Shown: positions 35,101-47,398 of the stretch, one piece after another | Layout: every line of letters begins with the position of its first letter | Numbering within the stretch: position 1 is the stretch's first letter | Assembly: GCF_029168945.1 (NCBI RefSeq) | Contig: NC_083601.1 | Coordinates: 36,383,660 to 36,447,659 of the forward strand | Source of the DNA: Cannabis sativa | Lineage: Eukaryota; Streptophyta; Magnoliopsida; Rosales; Cannabaceae | Length of the DNA: 64,000 nt | Direction of reading: 5' to 3' | The notes under the pieces: generated by a model | Told to the model about the DNA's origin: nothing | Databases searched by the model: none | What the model saw: the letters and a program-made list of their open reading frames with translations, nothing else | Made by a program: the position numbers and the translations under genes

Positions 35101-38100
35101 TGCAACCAGAAATCATAGATTTTTTGTTTTTGGATTTGATAATTTCTAATCTGATAAAGATGGCAATTGCCAAAATTGAATAGAAAGAGAGTGTGGGGGT
35201 GAGAAGATGACAAGACTATGTATATTTACTTCGTAATGCTTAGCAGCAGATAGGATTCACAACTGCACTAGTTAAAAGGCAAGTATGAGATTAGATTAAT
35301 ACATAAGCATTTTAAGGGCATGTTTTTTGTTTTGTTTTAAGTGGTTGGATCTTACTTGCCAATAAAATTAGACCATAATAGTCAAAAGTTTGTGATGTTC
35401 ATGTTGCTTTGGAAGTAACATTTCATTGATGCTTTATCGAATAAAGAGATGACTGCATTTTTATTAGCTTCTTGCTTGAAAGCATCTCTACAATTAGTTT
35501 CTTTTTGTAGTGTTTTATTTTCATCTTGATGCATCAAGAAACTTATTGGCAGGAGTATTTGATTGACAAGATAAGAATTGTTATCTGCAGACAGTTGTCA
35601 GGAGAGGTTCCGCGCCATTTGAATCTTATTTTTTGCCAGTCAGTGGAAAAGTGTCATCAGATTCAGCCAATTTTCCTCTTGAACCCATTCTTACCAACTC
35701 CACATTTAATGGAGAACCAGATAAGTCATGGACTTATTTTATTATGGACATTCCTAGAGGTGCAGCTGGAGGAAATATCCACGTCCAACTCACATCAGAC
35801 ACAAAGATTACTTCTGAAATATACACTAGGTTTGGTGGATTGCCGTCGCTTGATAGCTGGGACTACTATTATGCAAACAAGACAATAAATAGTGGTGGCT
35901 CCATGTTTTTCAAGTTATATAATTCAAGTGAAGGAAAAGTAGATTTTTACATTCTATCGATTAGGGAAGGAACCTGGAGTTTTGGAATAAGGCATAGAAA
36001 TGAGAGCCGTATTGCTTCCAAAGATCAGACCACTATGTCTATTTCCCTTGAAAGATGTCCAAAGAGATGTTCCTCTCATGGAGATTGCAAATTTGCTCTG
36101 GATGCAAGTGGTTTAGCATTATACAGGTTTTTTTTTCCTGCACCTTTTTAGCTTAATGACTTCTCTTTGAGACATTGCTAGTTACAGTCAATGAGTAATG
36201 ATTATTTTTTTTCTGTGCCCTTAGCTTCTGTGCTTGTGATCGAAACCACGGAGGCTTTGATTGTAGTGTTGAGATTGTGTCACACCAAGGTACATGTTGC
36301 TTTCAGAAATGATTTCAACGAGCTCTTCAAATTCAAAACGTTAACATTGATTTGTTTTCTCTAAATTGCATCCTTCATAGTTAGATTTACTCTACTATGT
36401 TTGAATTTATCAATCTCAGGGCACATAATACAATCAATTTCTCTTATTGCATCAAATGTAGCAGCTGTATTTCCTGCGTTTTGGGCCCTTAGGCAAAAGG
36501 TAGTGCTCGTATTTATTCTTTTCAATTAAAATGAAGATGCTGATAACTTCTGTACTAAACAAATTATTGGGATCTATACAGGCATTAGCAGAGTGGGTAA
36601 TATATACATGTAGTGGAATTTCAAGTGGACTATATCATGCATGTGATGTTGGATCCTGGTGTGCGTTATCGTTCAATGTCTTACAGGTAAAGTTCTTTCT
36701 TTTCTTTTATTTTTTTCTCCTCTTCTTGAGGTTGAGGTTGAGGTTTCGGGTGAGGTTTTCTCCTTTTTGAACAATTTTGTTGTTTGACGATTGCTCTTTC
36801 TTAAGAATTCCAAATTAAACTAGCCAGGACTTAGTGTATTGGAAAATGTTTCAGTTCCTCGACTTTTGGCTGTCTTTCATGGCTGTGGTGAGCACTTTCG
36901 TGTACCTGACTACAATCGATGAAGTGTTCAAGAGAGCGATACACACAGCTCTCGCCATCATCACTGCTCTCATGGCAATTACAAAGGCTACCAGGTACCT
37001 TGAACTCAAAAACATATGTAGTAGTCTATGCATTCAAAATCGCAATCATGTTGTCCCTCTCCTCATTATCTTTTTCCCTTCTCAATCTTGATGTTGCTAC
37101 TTTGCCTGGTATCTAAAAATGTCAACCTTTGCAGGTCTTCCAACATTATTCTGGTGATAGCAATTGGCTCTTTGGGTCTAATTGTTGGCTGGCTTGTAGA
37201 GTACTCAACTAAGCTTAGGTCATTCTCCTTGCCGATTGGAATGTGCTTAAATATGATTGACAGGTGGGTTGATGCCAAATTTATCATATCTGGTTGTGAA
37301 TTTTACTTATCTTTTGCACAGTCCAAACATATATAGAGGGTGTTTAAACGTTGTCTTACTCTGCTCCTTCTAATTTTTGTGGTTGAATACCGTGATCTTG
37401 CCCTCGAAGGGGGCAAAGTGATTCGAGTTATATAATATAATATATTTAAACTACAGTAATAGGTTTGTTTGTCTCTAATGTTGCTTGATTTTGTTCTTTT
37501 TACTTTATTATTATGCTTTATACCATTGCTAAAAACCAAAAAACAACAAAATATATTGTTTCTCTAGTGAATTACTCTCTCTCTTTTTCTTCTTCTTTTT
37601 TCTCTTGTTATTTTTGTGAATTTTATTGCTGTCTTATACAAATATATGTATTTTGTCATTGTTATCTTGCATAGAACTACGTTGTTAATTAATTTATTTT
37701 TTTGCTCTTATTTATCCATAAAAACATAATAATAATATGAAAGTGAGATTGATTTGAAATAAAATATCATGGCTGAACAGGAATTAACTAACCATTTGTT
37801 CAAAACCTCATTTAGATCAAAATGTTCCTATAGAACTTGTTATTTTAAAGCTCATCTTTGTGCAGATGGCAAGCAGTTAGAGTGTGGCTTCGTAATGTTG
37901 TGAAGACGATCTTTAGACGATATGTATGGGGCTATTTACTTGCAGGCTTTACTACATTAGCCATGGCAGCCATAAGCTGGAAACTGGAGACCAGTGAAAG
38001 CTACTGGATTTGGCATAGGTATAATGATTCATCCACTCTTCTTCTTCTCTCTCTTACTTATCTTAGTTGATCTTTTAATTCTTTGCAGCATTTGGCATGT

Positions 38101-38224
38101 GACAATCTACATATCATCATTCTTCTTCCTTTGTTCAAAAGCAAATCCTGTAGATAGTGAGGATGAAAGACCGCTGGATCGTAATTATGAGTTGACTCGG
38201 CAGGATTCAGTCCCTAGATCTTAA
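32108..38224 (+). CDS. TMEM8/PGAP6-like multi-pass membrane protein with EGF-like region
   Basis: Fourteen exons: 32108-32291, 33042-33100, 33299-33413, 33671-33780, 33961-34029, 34368-34979, 35591-36126, 36225-36289, 36420-36499, 36582-36686, 36855-36994, 37135-37263, 37866-38018 and 38089-38224. All junctions are GT-AG and in phase, giving 830 residues. Residues 1 to about 30 are a signal peptide (SLIFSVILLYFGLFGHC). A long luminal/extracellular part has many N-glycosylation sequons (NVSLN, NETTTD-like sites). An EGF-like Cys cluster (CPKRCSSHGDC...CACDRNHGGFDC) precedes about seven membrane helices starting around SISLIASNVAAVFPAFWAL, the DUF3522/TMEM8 region of the CREST superfamily. Animal PGAP6 trims GPI anchors as a phospholipase A2; the plant role is inferred only by family. 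Confidence 0.9.
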
Positions 38225-39366
38225 TAGACAAAAGATTCACTAAATAAAAAGAGAAAAAGAGAGAGAAAGAGAGAATTTTGCATTGATGCCATAGGAAAAC
38301 AAAAAGAAAAATTTTGTGGAAGAGGTGAAAGAGAGTTTAAAACAAGAGGACTTCTTTTCATAAGTTAAAGCGTAGAATTAGCATTTCCAATTGTATATTA
38401 TCTTCATAAGTTAGCCTAATTTTTATGAAATGATTTTAGAGACAGGAGTCACAGCCACAAGGATATTGTTTTGTAAGTATCATTCTGTACATAATGAGTA
38501 TTCAATATTCATTAAAAAGAAAAAACACAAAAAAGACTTGCAACTTGTCAATATTGAATGTCATTTTGGTAGAGTGAGGGGGGAATTTACAACGGTAAGA
38601 GTGGTCCTTTTTCTTTTTTTCTTTTTTTGCATCATATTTTAAGTTGAGCAACTTTTAGGAACTGTTGAAATTTCTAACCTTAAAGCAAGAAATTTAAACC
38701 AAGCCCTTCATATGATTCTGTGGGCTTTCACCAAGCGATATCTTCATGATGGAATCCCTATTATTTTTGGATGGTTCATTTTTTTTATTATTATTATTTC
38801 TTTATCATCTTGGTTGGGAGTGAGAGATTTAATGTGTGTATTATAATTTATATGTATTGTGAATTTGTAAACATGAAGTGCCACTATTGCCAGGGCTGTG
38901 TACGGTGACGGGACCAAAGATTGACTTTAGTTACTGTAAAGTCTGCAATAGGTATTTGAAGCAAATAATATTAATTATAAATGTAATATATTTGGCTGAA
39001 GAAACAAATATTCAATAGATACAATACACAAATTATTATATTAGTATACATAGCAACCCAATGTGAATAACATGTTGAAATTCACGAAAAATATAGCACA
39101 TGGATCTGAATTCATCTCTAGCTAAGTTTTTATAGAGAAGACAATTCTACCCGCATTCCTTGCACTCTCCCCCCTCTTAGCCCTACCAATCCATTCGTTA
39201 CAAATAGCTGGGTTCCCTAACAAATTGAAATCGACACACACTGCTCGGTGTTGCATCCTAACACACAAATACTCTATAACTCAAATTCATTAGGGATTAA
39301 CACTGTTGAAAAAAAAAAATTTGATGATTCATGGCAACTTACTTATCTTGGAAGCACACTGTTGCT
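38225..39366. other. Tail-to-tail intergenic region
   Basis: 3' flanks of the TMEM8-like gene and the kinase gene, which converge here. No ORF or repeat is convincing. Confidence 0.5.
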
Positions 39367-41898
39367 CTAGCTCCTTTGGGAACGAGTTGAAAATGAACGG
39401 AAATCTGAACCCATTAGTTCTTTGTAATCTTTGCGGATGCTCCAAAGGATCTCAGCGCACCTTCTCATGCTAGGCCTACTCTGTCTGCGCGGTGCCAAGC
39501 ATTGTAAGGCTAGTTCAAGAAGCTTTTCAATAGCCAGGCTGTTTCCTGCGTAGTGTTCCAACTTTGGATCCAATACTGAAAGAGCATCACCATCATCAAA
39601 CTTCTTCATGGCCTGCAAAAATATGGAATGTCAAGTTCTACATTTGAGGAAAGCTTGGTTACATAGGTCGATGAAGCCATATTTACATTTCCGAAGACGA
39701 TGTGATGGAAACACACTTACTGATCCTACAGAACATAAGAAAACAATCTACATATTTTCAAGAAATTCAGTAAAGAAGATGAGGTTCGAACCCATTTCAC
39801 AGTTATCCGTTCCTTGAGTTCCCGTTTTGCCTCTATGGGACGCCTGCCTGTGACAAGCTCCACTAACAACACACCAAAAGAGTAGACATCACTTTTCTCA
39901 GTAAGCTGATAGGTTCGAAGGTACTCTGGATCCAAGTAGCCAGCAGTTCCCTTTACTTGGGTGGACACATGGGTGGCACCTGAATCAGTGTCAGCTGCTA
40001 GTCTAGCAAACCCAAAATCCGCCACTTTGGCTCGAAAGTTTTCCGTAAGGAGAATATTTGAGGACTTTATATCTCTATGAATGATAGGGTGATCTGCAAA
40101 GAACTCACGACATGATTAGGACTATCTCTATTTGGAACCAATACTGGTATTAACTAATTCTAAATTAAGTTTGCGGCTAGAAAACAAAAACCTGTGTACA
40201 TATGCAGATAGGTGATTGCATGGGCCACGTCTATTGCTATATCAAGTCTTGCGGCGAGGTCAAGGATGTTTCCATGAACACCTGCATTAGTTTCTTGTAT
40301 GTTAGATAGTTAATTACACATGAACATAGACATAATGATAGACGGGCACACAATGTAAATGCTCAAGGCTGACAAGGTACTCACAATCTAAATGTTCTCT
40401 AAGGGTTCCATTTGGAACATATTCCACAACGACAATTCTTTCATCTTCGTGCTCCAAAAATCCATAAAACTTAACCAAATTCAAATGTTCTACCTGTGCT
40501 AGTGTTCGGATCTCACTCTGAAACTCAACGCCCAAATGCTTGTCATATACACTCTACAGAGAAAGATAATACAACACAGATGAATATCAAGTATCAGTCA
40601 TCCTCTTCCTCCAACACAAATGAAAGAAAATTACAAAAAGCTCTGTCAACACTTGTATGATGACATTATCTGATTTTCTAGAACCAGCCTCCTTATTACT
40701 TTATTAAGAACTTATATCAAACCTTTTTAGCGCGTTTGATTGCAACCGTTGTTCCATCTGCAAGCTTCGCTTTGTAAACTGTCCCAAAACCACCTTGTCC
40801 TATCTTGAAAGATGGCGAGAAGTTCCTCGTGACCCTGTTGATTCCTTCCATGGTAAGTTTTTCGGTAGCACCAGCAGGTTCTCTTTCATGGGTTGAATTA
40901 TTTGAATGAGCATAAATTCCCCTATTCGAACTGCGTCTTCTCTCGCTACCAGCTCCCGAAGCATCCGACGTAACTAAGAAGAAGGCCAACCAATTTGTTT
41001 ATTCTACTTCATAAAGAAACAAATATGCTTTCAATTTAACACGGAGATAAAGCTCCTTAGATCATTCTATAATCACAGATACACAGCTATAAGATTGTTA
41101 CATAAACACTAACCATCTTTTACGTGTGTTTTACTTTTCTCACAAACATAGTATATTTTATTAAGAAATGGACATTGGGCATTGGGCAATTCAAAAAATT
41201 CCCTCACTCATCTATGTTTAACATGTTGCAAATAGTGCTAATCCTGTTTTGGAACTTGGTTATCTATATACCAGTACTCTTCCCAGCATGAAAGCCACAA
41301 TCCCGGAAAGGCAATTTCCCCGTTTTAGAAATTGAATATAATTGTTACTTTTTCCTATACATTCTGCACATATTGATAGATTTTTCCGAAAAAACTATAA
41401 TATAGACATAGAATTCAGGTTTTCCTAGACAAATATATTTGTTATCAATAAAGTCAAAAGACACTTGATCGGAACAAGTCCAACGATATTTGTTGAATGA
41501 GTCGCAATCTTCAAACTCGCATTTTCCTTTTCCTTTCAACAAATTTTCTCAGCCACCAAACACTTTCAGAAATCAAACTGCGAGATCCAGACGTCAAAAC
41601 CAATTCAAAAAAGACAAAAAAAAAAGAGGGATCAACCAATAAATTTACCAGAGTGGGCTCTGTATTCCTCAGAGTCAGCGAAACTGTTGGAGCTTTTCGT
41701 CTCTGGCGGAGTGAAGCAAGAAACGAAGACTCCTGCAATAGAACGTGCTGCATCGGCTACGGAGTTCCGGCTCCGAACACTGGAAGTGTCAGAGTAGGCC
41801 GAGCTCAACGCCGGCGAGTATGGAATCCGGTCCTGCATGCTAGTCCGTGAACTGGAGCTAGAATTCCGCCGTCCGTGCGAGGAGTCGGAGCTAGTCAT
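39367..41898 (-). CDS. Receptor-like cytoplasmic kinase, CRCK type (RLCK-IV)
   Basis: Six exons on the minus strand: 41898-41649, 40973-40723, 40553-40385, 40281-40192, 40093-39792 and 39612-39367; phases fit and give 435 residues. The N-terminus is Ser/Arg-rich ([17 protein letters not shown]), without a signal peptide or membrane helix. The kinase domain has the glycine loop [11 protein letters not shown], catalytic Lys in [11 protein letters not shown] in [16 protein letters not shown] in [10 protein letters not shown], and [11 protein letters not shown]. Sequence around [19 protein letters not shown] and the C-terminal [15 protein letters not shown] segment match the calmodulin-binding CRCK group. 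Activity should be Ser/Thr phosphorylation in the cytosol or at the plasma membrane, probably in stress or immune signalling. Which CRCK member cannot be settled. Confidence 0.88.
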
Positions 41899-42684
41899 TC
41901 TACAGAGAGAAACGGCGGGTACCTGTGAGCTATATCGAGCAGGTGAGAGAGAGAGAGAGAAAGAAAGACTGTCTTCTATATGGTGGTGCGAGAAGAAGAC
42001 AACGACTTTGAGTTTCAACGCAGCAAAAAGTAGAAGACGCTAACGTGCGCGGATGAAATGAACTGTGTGTCACGACACGGTTTACTACTAAAATGCGCCA
42101 TTCAATCCAAATTCCAAACAATATTAATGGGAACTAATACTATTTGACTATTTAGTTTCATATTTTTAAGAGGAAAATAAATATTATTTCATAACAGAAT
42201 CGGTATTAAATAAAGCCATAAGGCTAGCTTAGTGGTGAGGGGATGGGAAGAAGGGAGAGGTAATGGGTTCGAATCTATGATCCTTAAACTATTAAGCTAA
42301 TATATGATTATATAATAACATTACGCTACATTCAAAAAAAAAAAATTGGGTATTAAATATTAATTAAATTGGTTGGTGTTGCCATGATAGTGATATTATT
42401 AAATTAGTGTAGGATAAACTAGATTTTACCAAAAAAAAAAAAACCTATATTTTGCGTTAGGTTTTATGTTGTTTAATGGGACTTTTTTTTTTTTTCAATA
42501 AGTAATCTTCTCGAATATTATGAATTAAGAACTGAGAAGTAAAAATCTACCGTTTTGACTTTTTTAAATAATAGTTTCATTTGGTATGACTATTTATTTA
42601 ATATTACACGCAGATATACTAAAAAAAGGGTGACTCAATAGTTCTGATGTAATAACTTTAACTCTATTTATTAGGTCCAGCTCA

Positions 42685-42721
<37 letters not shown>

Positions 42722-42842
42722 CGATGGATTATTGTCGTAGAAGAACAAAACTTCGAATAATTAATTAAGCTAGCAATTATTATTATTATATACAGTTTTT
42801 AATTTTTTCAGAAAAAATTACAGACAGTTTTATTGCAAAATA
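41899..42842. other. Kinase gene 5' region and intergenic DNA with ATT microsatellite
   Basis: A (ga)n tract at 41943-41960 lies in the probable 5' leader of the kinase gene. A pure ATT microsatellite spans 42685-42720. No gene. Confidence 0.5.
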
Positions 42843-42851
42843 TTACTCAAT

Positions 42852-43652
42852 AAAATTTTGATTTTATATGCTTAAAAAATTAAAAAAATTTATAATTAAA
42901 CTAAAAATTTAAACTCTAAAAAAACTATACTTTTTTTTCAAAACCTCAAAAATACCCCCCTCACAATTCTCTATCTCTGCATCATTTCTCTCTCTCCATC
43001 TCACCCCAACCGCCCACCCTCACCACCACCTCCGACCTCCATCCTCCGACCACCGACCCTCACCGCCACCTCCGACCACCCGCACCAACACCCCGACCCA
43101 TCCCCACTCTCTCGGACCGCCCAAAAATCGCACCCCGAAATCCACTCTCTCTTCCTCTCTCTCTGAAATCACAGAAAAAAAAATGGTCCCAGGTCCGATG
43201 GTCGGACCATGGGGTCCGATTAAAAACGAAAAAAAAAAAATGGTCCCAGGTCTGATGGTCGGACCATGGGTCCGATGGGTCGGACCCCATCGGACCCATG
43301 GTCCGACCATCGGACCTGGGACCATTTTTTTTTTCTGCGATTTCAGAGAGAGAGGAAGAGAGAGTGGGTTTCGGGGTGCGATTTTTGGGCGGTCCGAGAG
43401 AGTGGGGCTGGGTCGGGGTGTTGGTGCGGGTGGTCGGAAGTGGCGGTGAGGGTCGGAGGTCGGAGGTGGTGGTGAGGGTGGGCGGTTGGGATGTGAGATA
43501 GAGAGAGAGAGAGAGAGAGATGATGCAGAGAGAGAATTGTGAGAGGGGTATTTTTGGGGTTTTGAAAAAAACAATATAGTTTTTTTATGGTTTAAATTTT
43601 TAGTATTATAATAAATTTTTTTAATTATTTAAACATATAAAATCAAAATTCC
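42852..43652. mobile_element. Foldback MULE related to the ULP1 element
   Basis: An 801-bp element made almost wholly of two inverted arms of about 400 bp. Outer end from the right: GGAATTTTGATTTTATATG; left end is aaaattttgattttatatg. Flanks TTACTCAAT (42843-42851) and TTAATAAAT (43653-43661) match at 7 of 9. Shared blocks with the big MULE TIR, in the same order: CATAAAAAAACTATA and CCAAAAATACCCCT, followed by CT-rich and C-rich subterminal sequence. The centre (about 43240-43325) is a near-perfect palindrome of ggtccgat/ggtcggacc units. ORFs seen here are artefacts of the palindrome. Confidence 0.78.
43240..43325. repeat. Central palindrome of the foldback MULE
   Basis: Arms of about 43 bases (tggtcccaggtc.gatggtcgg / ccgaccatcggacctggga) with one mismatch; the axis is near 43283. 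A partial third copy of the same unit at about 43182-43225 makes the left arm longer. Confidence 0.75.
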
Positions 43653-43661
43653 TTAATAAAT

Positions 43662-44249
43662 ATGGAGACAGTCGTTGGCGGGAGTATGAGTTGAGAACCA
43701 GCTATGCCACGTGTCAGACTTAACCGAGTGGGTCCCTTTACTTTGGTAGTAGTCTAGTTGGCAGTTGGTAGTTTGAGGAGAGAGAAGTCTCCTCATTTGC
43801 TGATGGTAAATTATGTCAAAATTCACGCGCAATGGCTGAGAATCTAGTACTCCTAATTTGGGAAGAAGACTATGGATGAAGAATTTCAAAATGATGACAG
43901 TAGGAGGGATAGAAATGATAGTTATTGCCCTTTTTATGGTTTAGTATTAGAAGTAAAGTTGGGAAGATGGTGACTAAAATAAATATTAAAATTATTATTT
44001 TATTATTATATTATATATTGATAATTTTTTTTTATTTTTATTTTTTTGTAATTTTTTTATTTTTGAAGGAATTAAAAATTGTATATTTACAGTGAAAGAG
44101 TCTTCCTTCACCAATCTTCTCCCTTCCCTTCTCAATCTTGCCAAATAAAGTAATTCATCAATTCTTCTATCGCTCTTCCTCCTTCCTCTTTTCCCTTTTA
44201 CCAAACTTAGTGTTTTTTTTTTAAAAAAAAATGTGGTAATAAATAAAAT
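43662..44249. other. Intergenic stretch
   Basis: No gene recognised. A G-box-like gccacgtgtc lies at about 43709-43718, with no nearby gene start to attach it to. Confidence 0.35.
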
Positions 44250-44700
44250 TGAAGTTAGATTTCATGATCATTACAAAAGATATTAACAGGTATAGTAGAT
44301 ATTTCTACCATACCCGTAACATTGTTAGCGAACGCTTATTTGACCACATTATGGGCCATGTAGTTACAGTTTCTAGTTATAGAAGAAAAATTACAATTAA
44401 TCATAAAAGTAGAGAGGAGTTTGCAATGACGCACATAGTTCTCAATCCCCCAAATAGAGTCACCCCTTTTAGGTTCTTAATAACAATCTCTGAATCACTC
44501 TCCACCAAAACAAAAGGATGGTGCAAACTGCCGTCTCCATGACTAAAAGACAGGCCGCTGCTTCTCAAGCGAGTGGGTCAGAAAATTGTAGCATTTTTGC
44601 CGCTACCCACAAAATTGATTCGTGATGGTCTCTCGCAATTACCACAGCACACATAGTTTTACCTCTGATTTTAACATCGCACTTAGTGTTAGTAAAAAAT
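44250..44700 (-). pseudogene. RNase H-like remnant (LINE-type, RVT_3)
   Basis: Minus-strand translation shows pieces typical of plant non-LTR RNase H domains: AVVIARDHHESILWVAAK, an interrupted EAAACLLV, then FVLVESDSEIVIKNL and CNYMAHNVVK. The last, followed by a stop and AFANN, resembles the 'N..A..LAK.A' end of the domain. Several stops and frame changes occur. The ORFs 44249-44542 (+) and 43995-44204 (-) are unrelated shadows. Confidence 0.6.
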
Positions 44701-44732
44701 ATAGGAGTAGTTGATTTTTATATATATATATA

Positions 44733-47398
44733 TCTTTATATATTAAAAGTGCCTATCTAACGGCAATTCTTGGTTTAACGATTCTTTTTGGTTTATCTGT
44801 TTATTTTAACAGAATATACCATTCTTTAACAGAATATCCATAATTGATTTTATATTATTTTATAAATTATTCCAATAAAAAATATAAATATTCTTTTTAA
44901 AAGATAAAAAATATTATACAACTTAGCCCTAAAAACTTGGAAAGTAATTAACTTCTCCTTGAGATTAATTCTCTCTCAGTTTATTCAAAAAAAATTCTCA
45001 GTTTATTCACCGATGCATTGAGTATTAAATCTCCATAACTTCTAATTTTCTTTGTAAATAGATAAATCTTAAATTGTGAGTATTATGAATTTTTTAAATT
45101 GGTATTTTAGGTTTTTGTAATTATTTTTTGAGGATATGCAATTGATGTTTTCTGGCGCAATGTATTTGAAGCATCGATCGTTGACGTCAACTGGTCTTGA
45201 CCCATTTCATGGGTGTGATGTTTTCTGTCTCATCAAAACTTATTCTTTACCCTTTCTTATTTTTCTATATTAATTATATTTTTTTTTTCTGTTCATACTG
45301 CCCTGGCTTCGACTTTTCTGGTGATTGTTTATGAGCTCTCATTGTTTCTAGAGTTTAATGTATGCCTCTTTTCATCATTTAATGCCTTTTTTGTAATCTA
45401 AGTTTGGATTTTTTGATCTAGGTTCTTATTACCTGTCATTAATATGCTAATTAGTGACCCTTTTAATCGTTCTCATGATTTCTATCATAGAGTCGATCGA
45501 CCACTATCTGGGTTAAAACCCAAAAATCCTAATCACGGATTACTCTTCGATTGTTGAAATTCCTCTCTTCATCATTTTTCATCATTTTGTCTATTATGGT
45601 TTTTGTTTTTATAATTAGTTTATTATAAAATATCGTAAGCAATGATTAGATATATGTATTTTGATTTTTTTTTTATGGATTTGTTTGTTTCCTCTGTTTA
45701 TTCATTTTGGTTTCTTGATGCGGTCATACTCTTCGAACCTGTTCAAGTCTCCATCGTTCTTCAGCTTTTTTTTTTTTTTTTTAATTTTTTTACACATGTA
45801 GATAGATAATATGTTCTTTTTGACACATTCATAGGTTATGGAGGTTAAAGTTACAGTGATAAGTACCTCTCCTGATAAGAAGGAAGAAGCTATTGACAAT
45901 CTTGGTGCTAACTCATTTTTTATCATTCGTGACCAAAATCAAATAGAGGTACTAATTCATTTAGCTATTAAAAGGTTTTTTAAATTTCAATTAATGGGTT
46001 ATGCATGTTTTTTAATTAAAAATTATTATGAAAGGTGCCATGAGTACAATGGATGGAATTATCGACACAATCTTTGTAGTGCACCCACTTATGCCTTTGA
46101 TTGGTCTATTAAGGTCTTAAGGAAAGTCGATTATGGTTGGAGCACCAAACAAGCCTCTTGAGCTACCAATTTTTCCATTATTGTTGGGTATGTGTATTTC
46201 TCACCTTTATTGTATATAGGTAAATTTAATATACCATAAAAGATGATGTACTGTGATTATTTTAGTTTAATTTTGTTAAAGAATGTGATTTTATGATGAT
46301 GGAGGAAGGAAAATAGTAGCTGGAAGTTGCACTGGAGGAGTGAAAGAGACACAAGCGATGATTAATTTTGCAGCCAAACAAAACATTACATCTCATATTG
46401 AACTTATTCCCATTCATTATGTCAACACTGCGCCATAGAACGTCTTCTCAAATCTTTCTTTAGCTTCTTCGATTTCTCTATTCAAAATCTCAATCGTGGT
46501 CTATCTTTGATTTTAGTATGTTTATATCTTCCTTTGAATATTGTTGCAGATACAAGTCTTTGTTTTGGATAATTAATCTATATCTTCTTTATTATGCTTT
46601 CTAGGGTTGAGAATTCGCACTTCAAAAGATATTGAGTTTGCATTTTATATAAAAGATAGAAGAAGGAAGAAAGTATTGGCTCCGATGATCTCCGCAAGAT
46701 AGGTAATTTCAAATGACCTTGATAAGTAGAATAATGCCGAGGATTTCTCTAACTTGTGTTTTTTTAAATTGAGTAGGTTTTAGCTTTATAACATTAAATT
46801 TGTTTTCATTCACACAATCGTTATGAAACTAATAATTTTGTTGTATTTTTTTCAGTTTCTTGAAATTGAATTTGTAACAACATTCAATTATGCATTATGT
46901 GTAAATATTAATTTATTTTGGTTTCAATTCTCATTTTTAATTTTCCTTTCTGATTTGCTTGCAGATTTGGTGGAGCTACTAAATAGAAAAAATGATAATT
47001 TTTTTTTTTCCAATTTGTATTTGCATTAATATTATAGTGCAAGTTTTTTTAAGATTTATATTTAAGAGAGACCATTTTGAATATTTATTTGTTACAATGA
47101 CATTAATTTTAGAAATTATGAAATGTACGTATATTTTTAGTTTTATAATGATAGAGTATTGACATTGTTTTCAAGCCTTTTTTTAATTTTTAAAAGTTTA
47201 GAGTATATTTTCTTTTTAATTTTTAGAATAGAAACAATGTTTTTTTTTTTTTTTAATTTTCAAAATGTAATTGTTTTTAACTTATTTTATAAACATTTTG
47301 CATCTAATTTACTATTATAACTTTGTGTATTTTCAATTAACTTTTTCAAATTAAGCATATAACTAAGTATACGTGCATTGCACGTAACTTCTGCCTAG
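44733..47398 (+). mobile_element. Non-autonomous Helitron carrying a CAD gene fragment
   Basis: 5' end aTCTTTATATATTAAAAGTGCC, 3' end CTAG then T. A perfect stem ACGTGCA/TGCACGT with a one-base loop lies at 47371-47385, about 9 bases before CTAG. Insertion is between A and T as expected. Length 2,666 bp. It carries a genomic fragment of a cinnamyl alcohol dehydrogenase-like gene, introns included. No Rep/helicase coding. Confidence 0.82.
45836..46438 (+). pseudogene. Cinnamyl-alcohol-dehydrogenase-like gene fragment (captured)
   Basis: Exon pieces read KVTVISTSPDKKEEAIDNLG...FFIIRDQNQIE (45836-45949), AMSTMDGIIDT..VVHPLMPLIGLL (about 46036-46112), GKSIMVGAPNKPLELPIFPLL (about 46121-46183, after a frame change) and [28 protein letters not shown]...PIHYVNTA to a stop at 46436-46438. 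This is the NADP-binding and following part of plant CAD (medium-chain dehydrogenase), an enzyme reducing cinnamaldehydes for lignin. Intron-like gaps at 45950-46033 and about 46185-46300 keep GT near the 5' side. Only the C-terminal third is present and frame is broken, so it makes no enzyme. Confidence 0.8.

Noticed and set aside
41511..41850. ORFs antisense to kinase exon 1
   Set aside because: Shadows of the Ser/Arg-rich exon; the minus-strand frame with splice sites and kinase continuation is the real one.
43020..43574. ORFs of 184, 88, 79, 69 and 67 aa in opposite directions
   Set aside because: Mirror-image translations of the foldback palindrome; no codon evidence.
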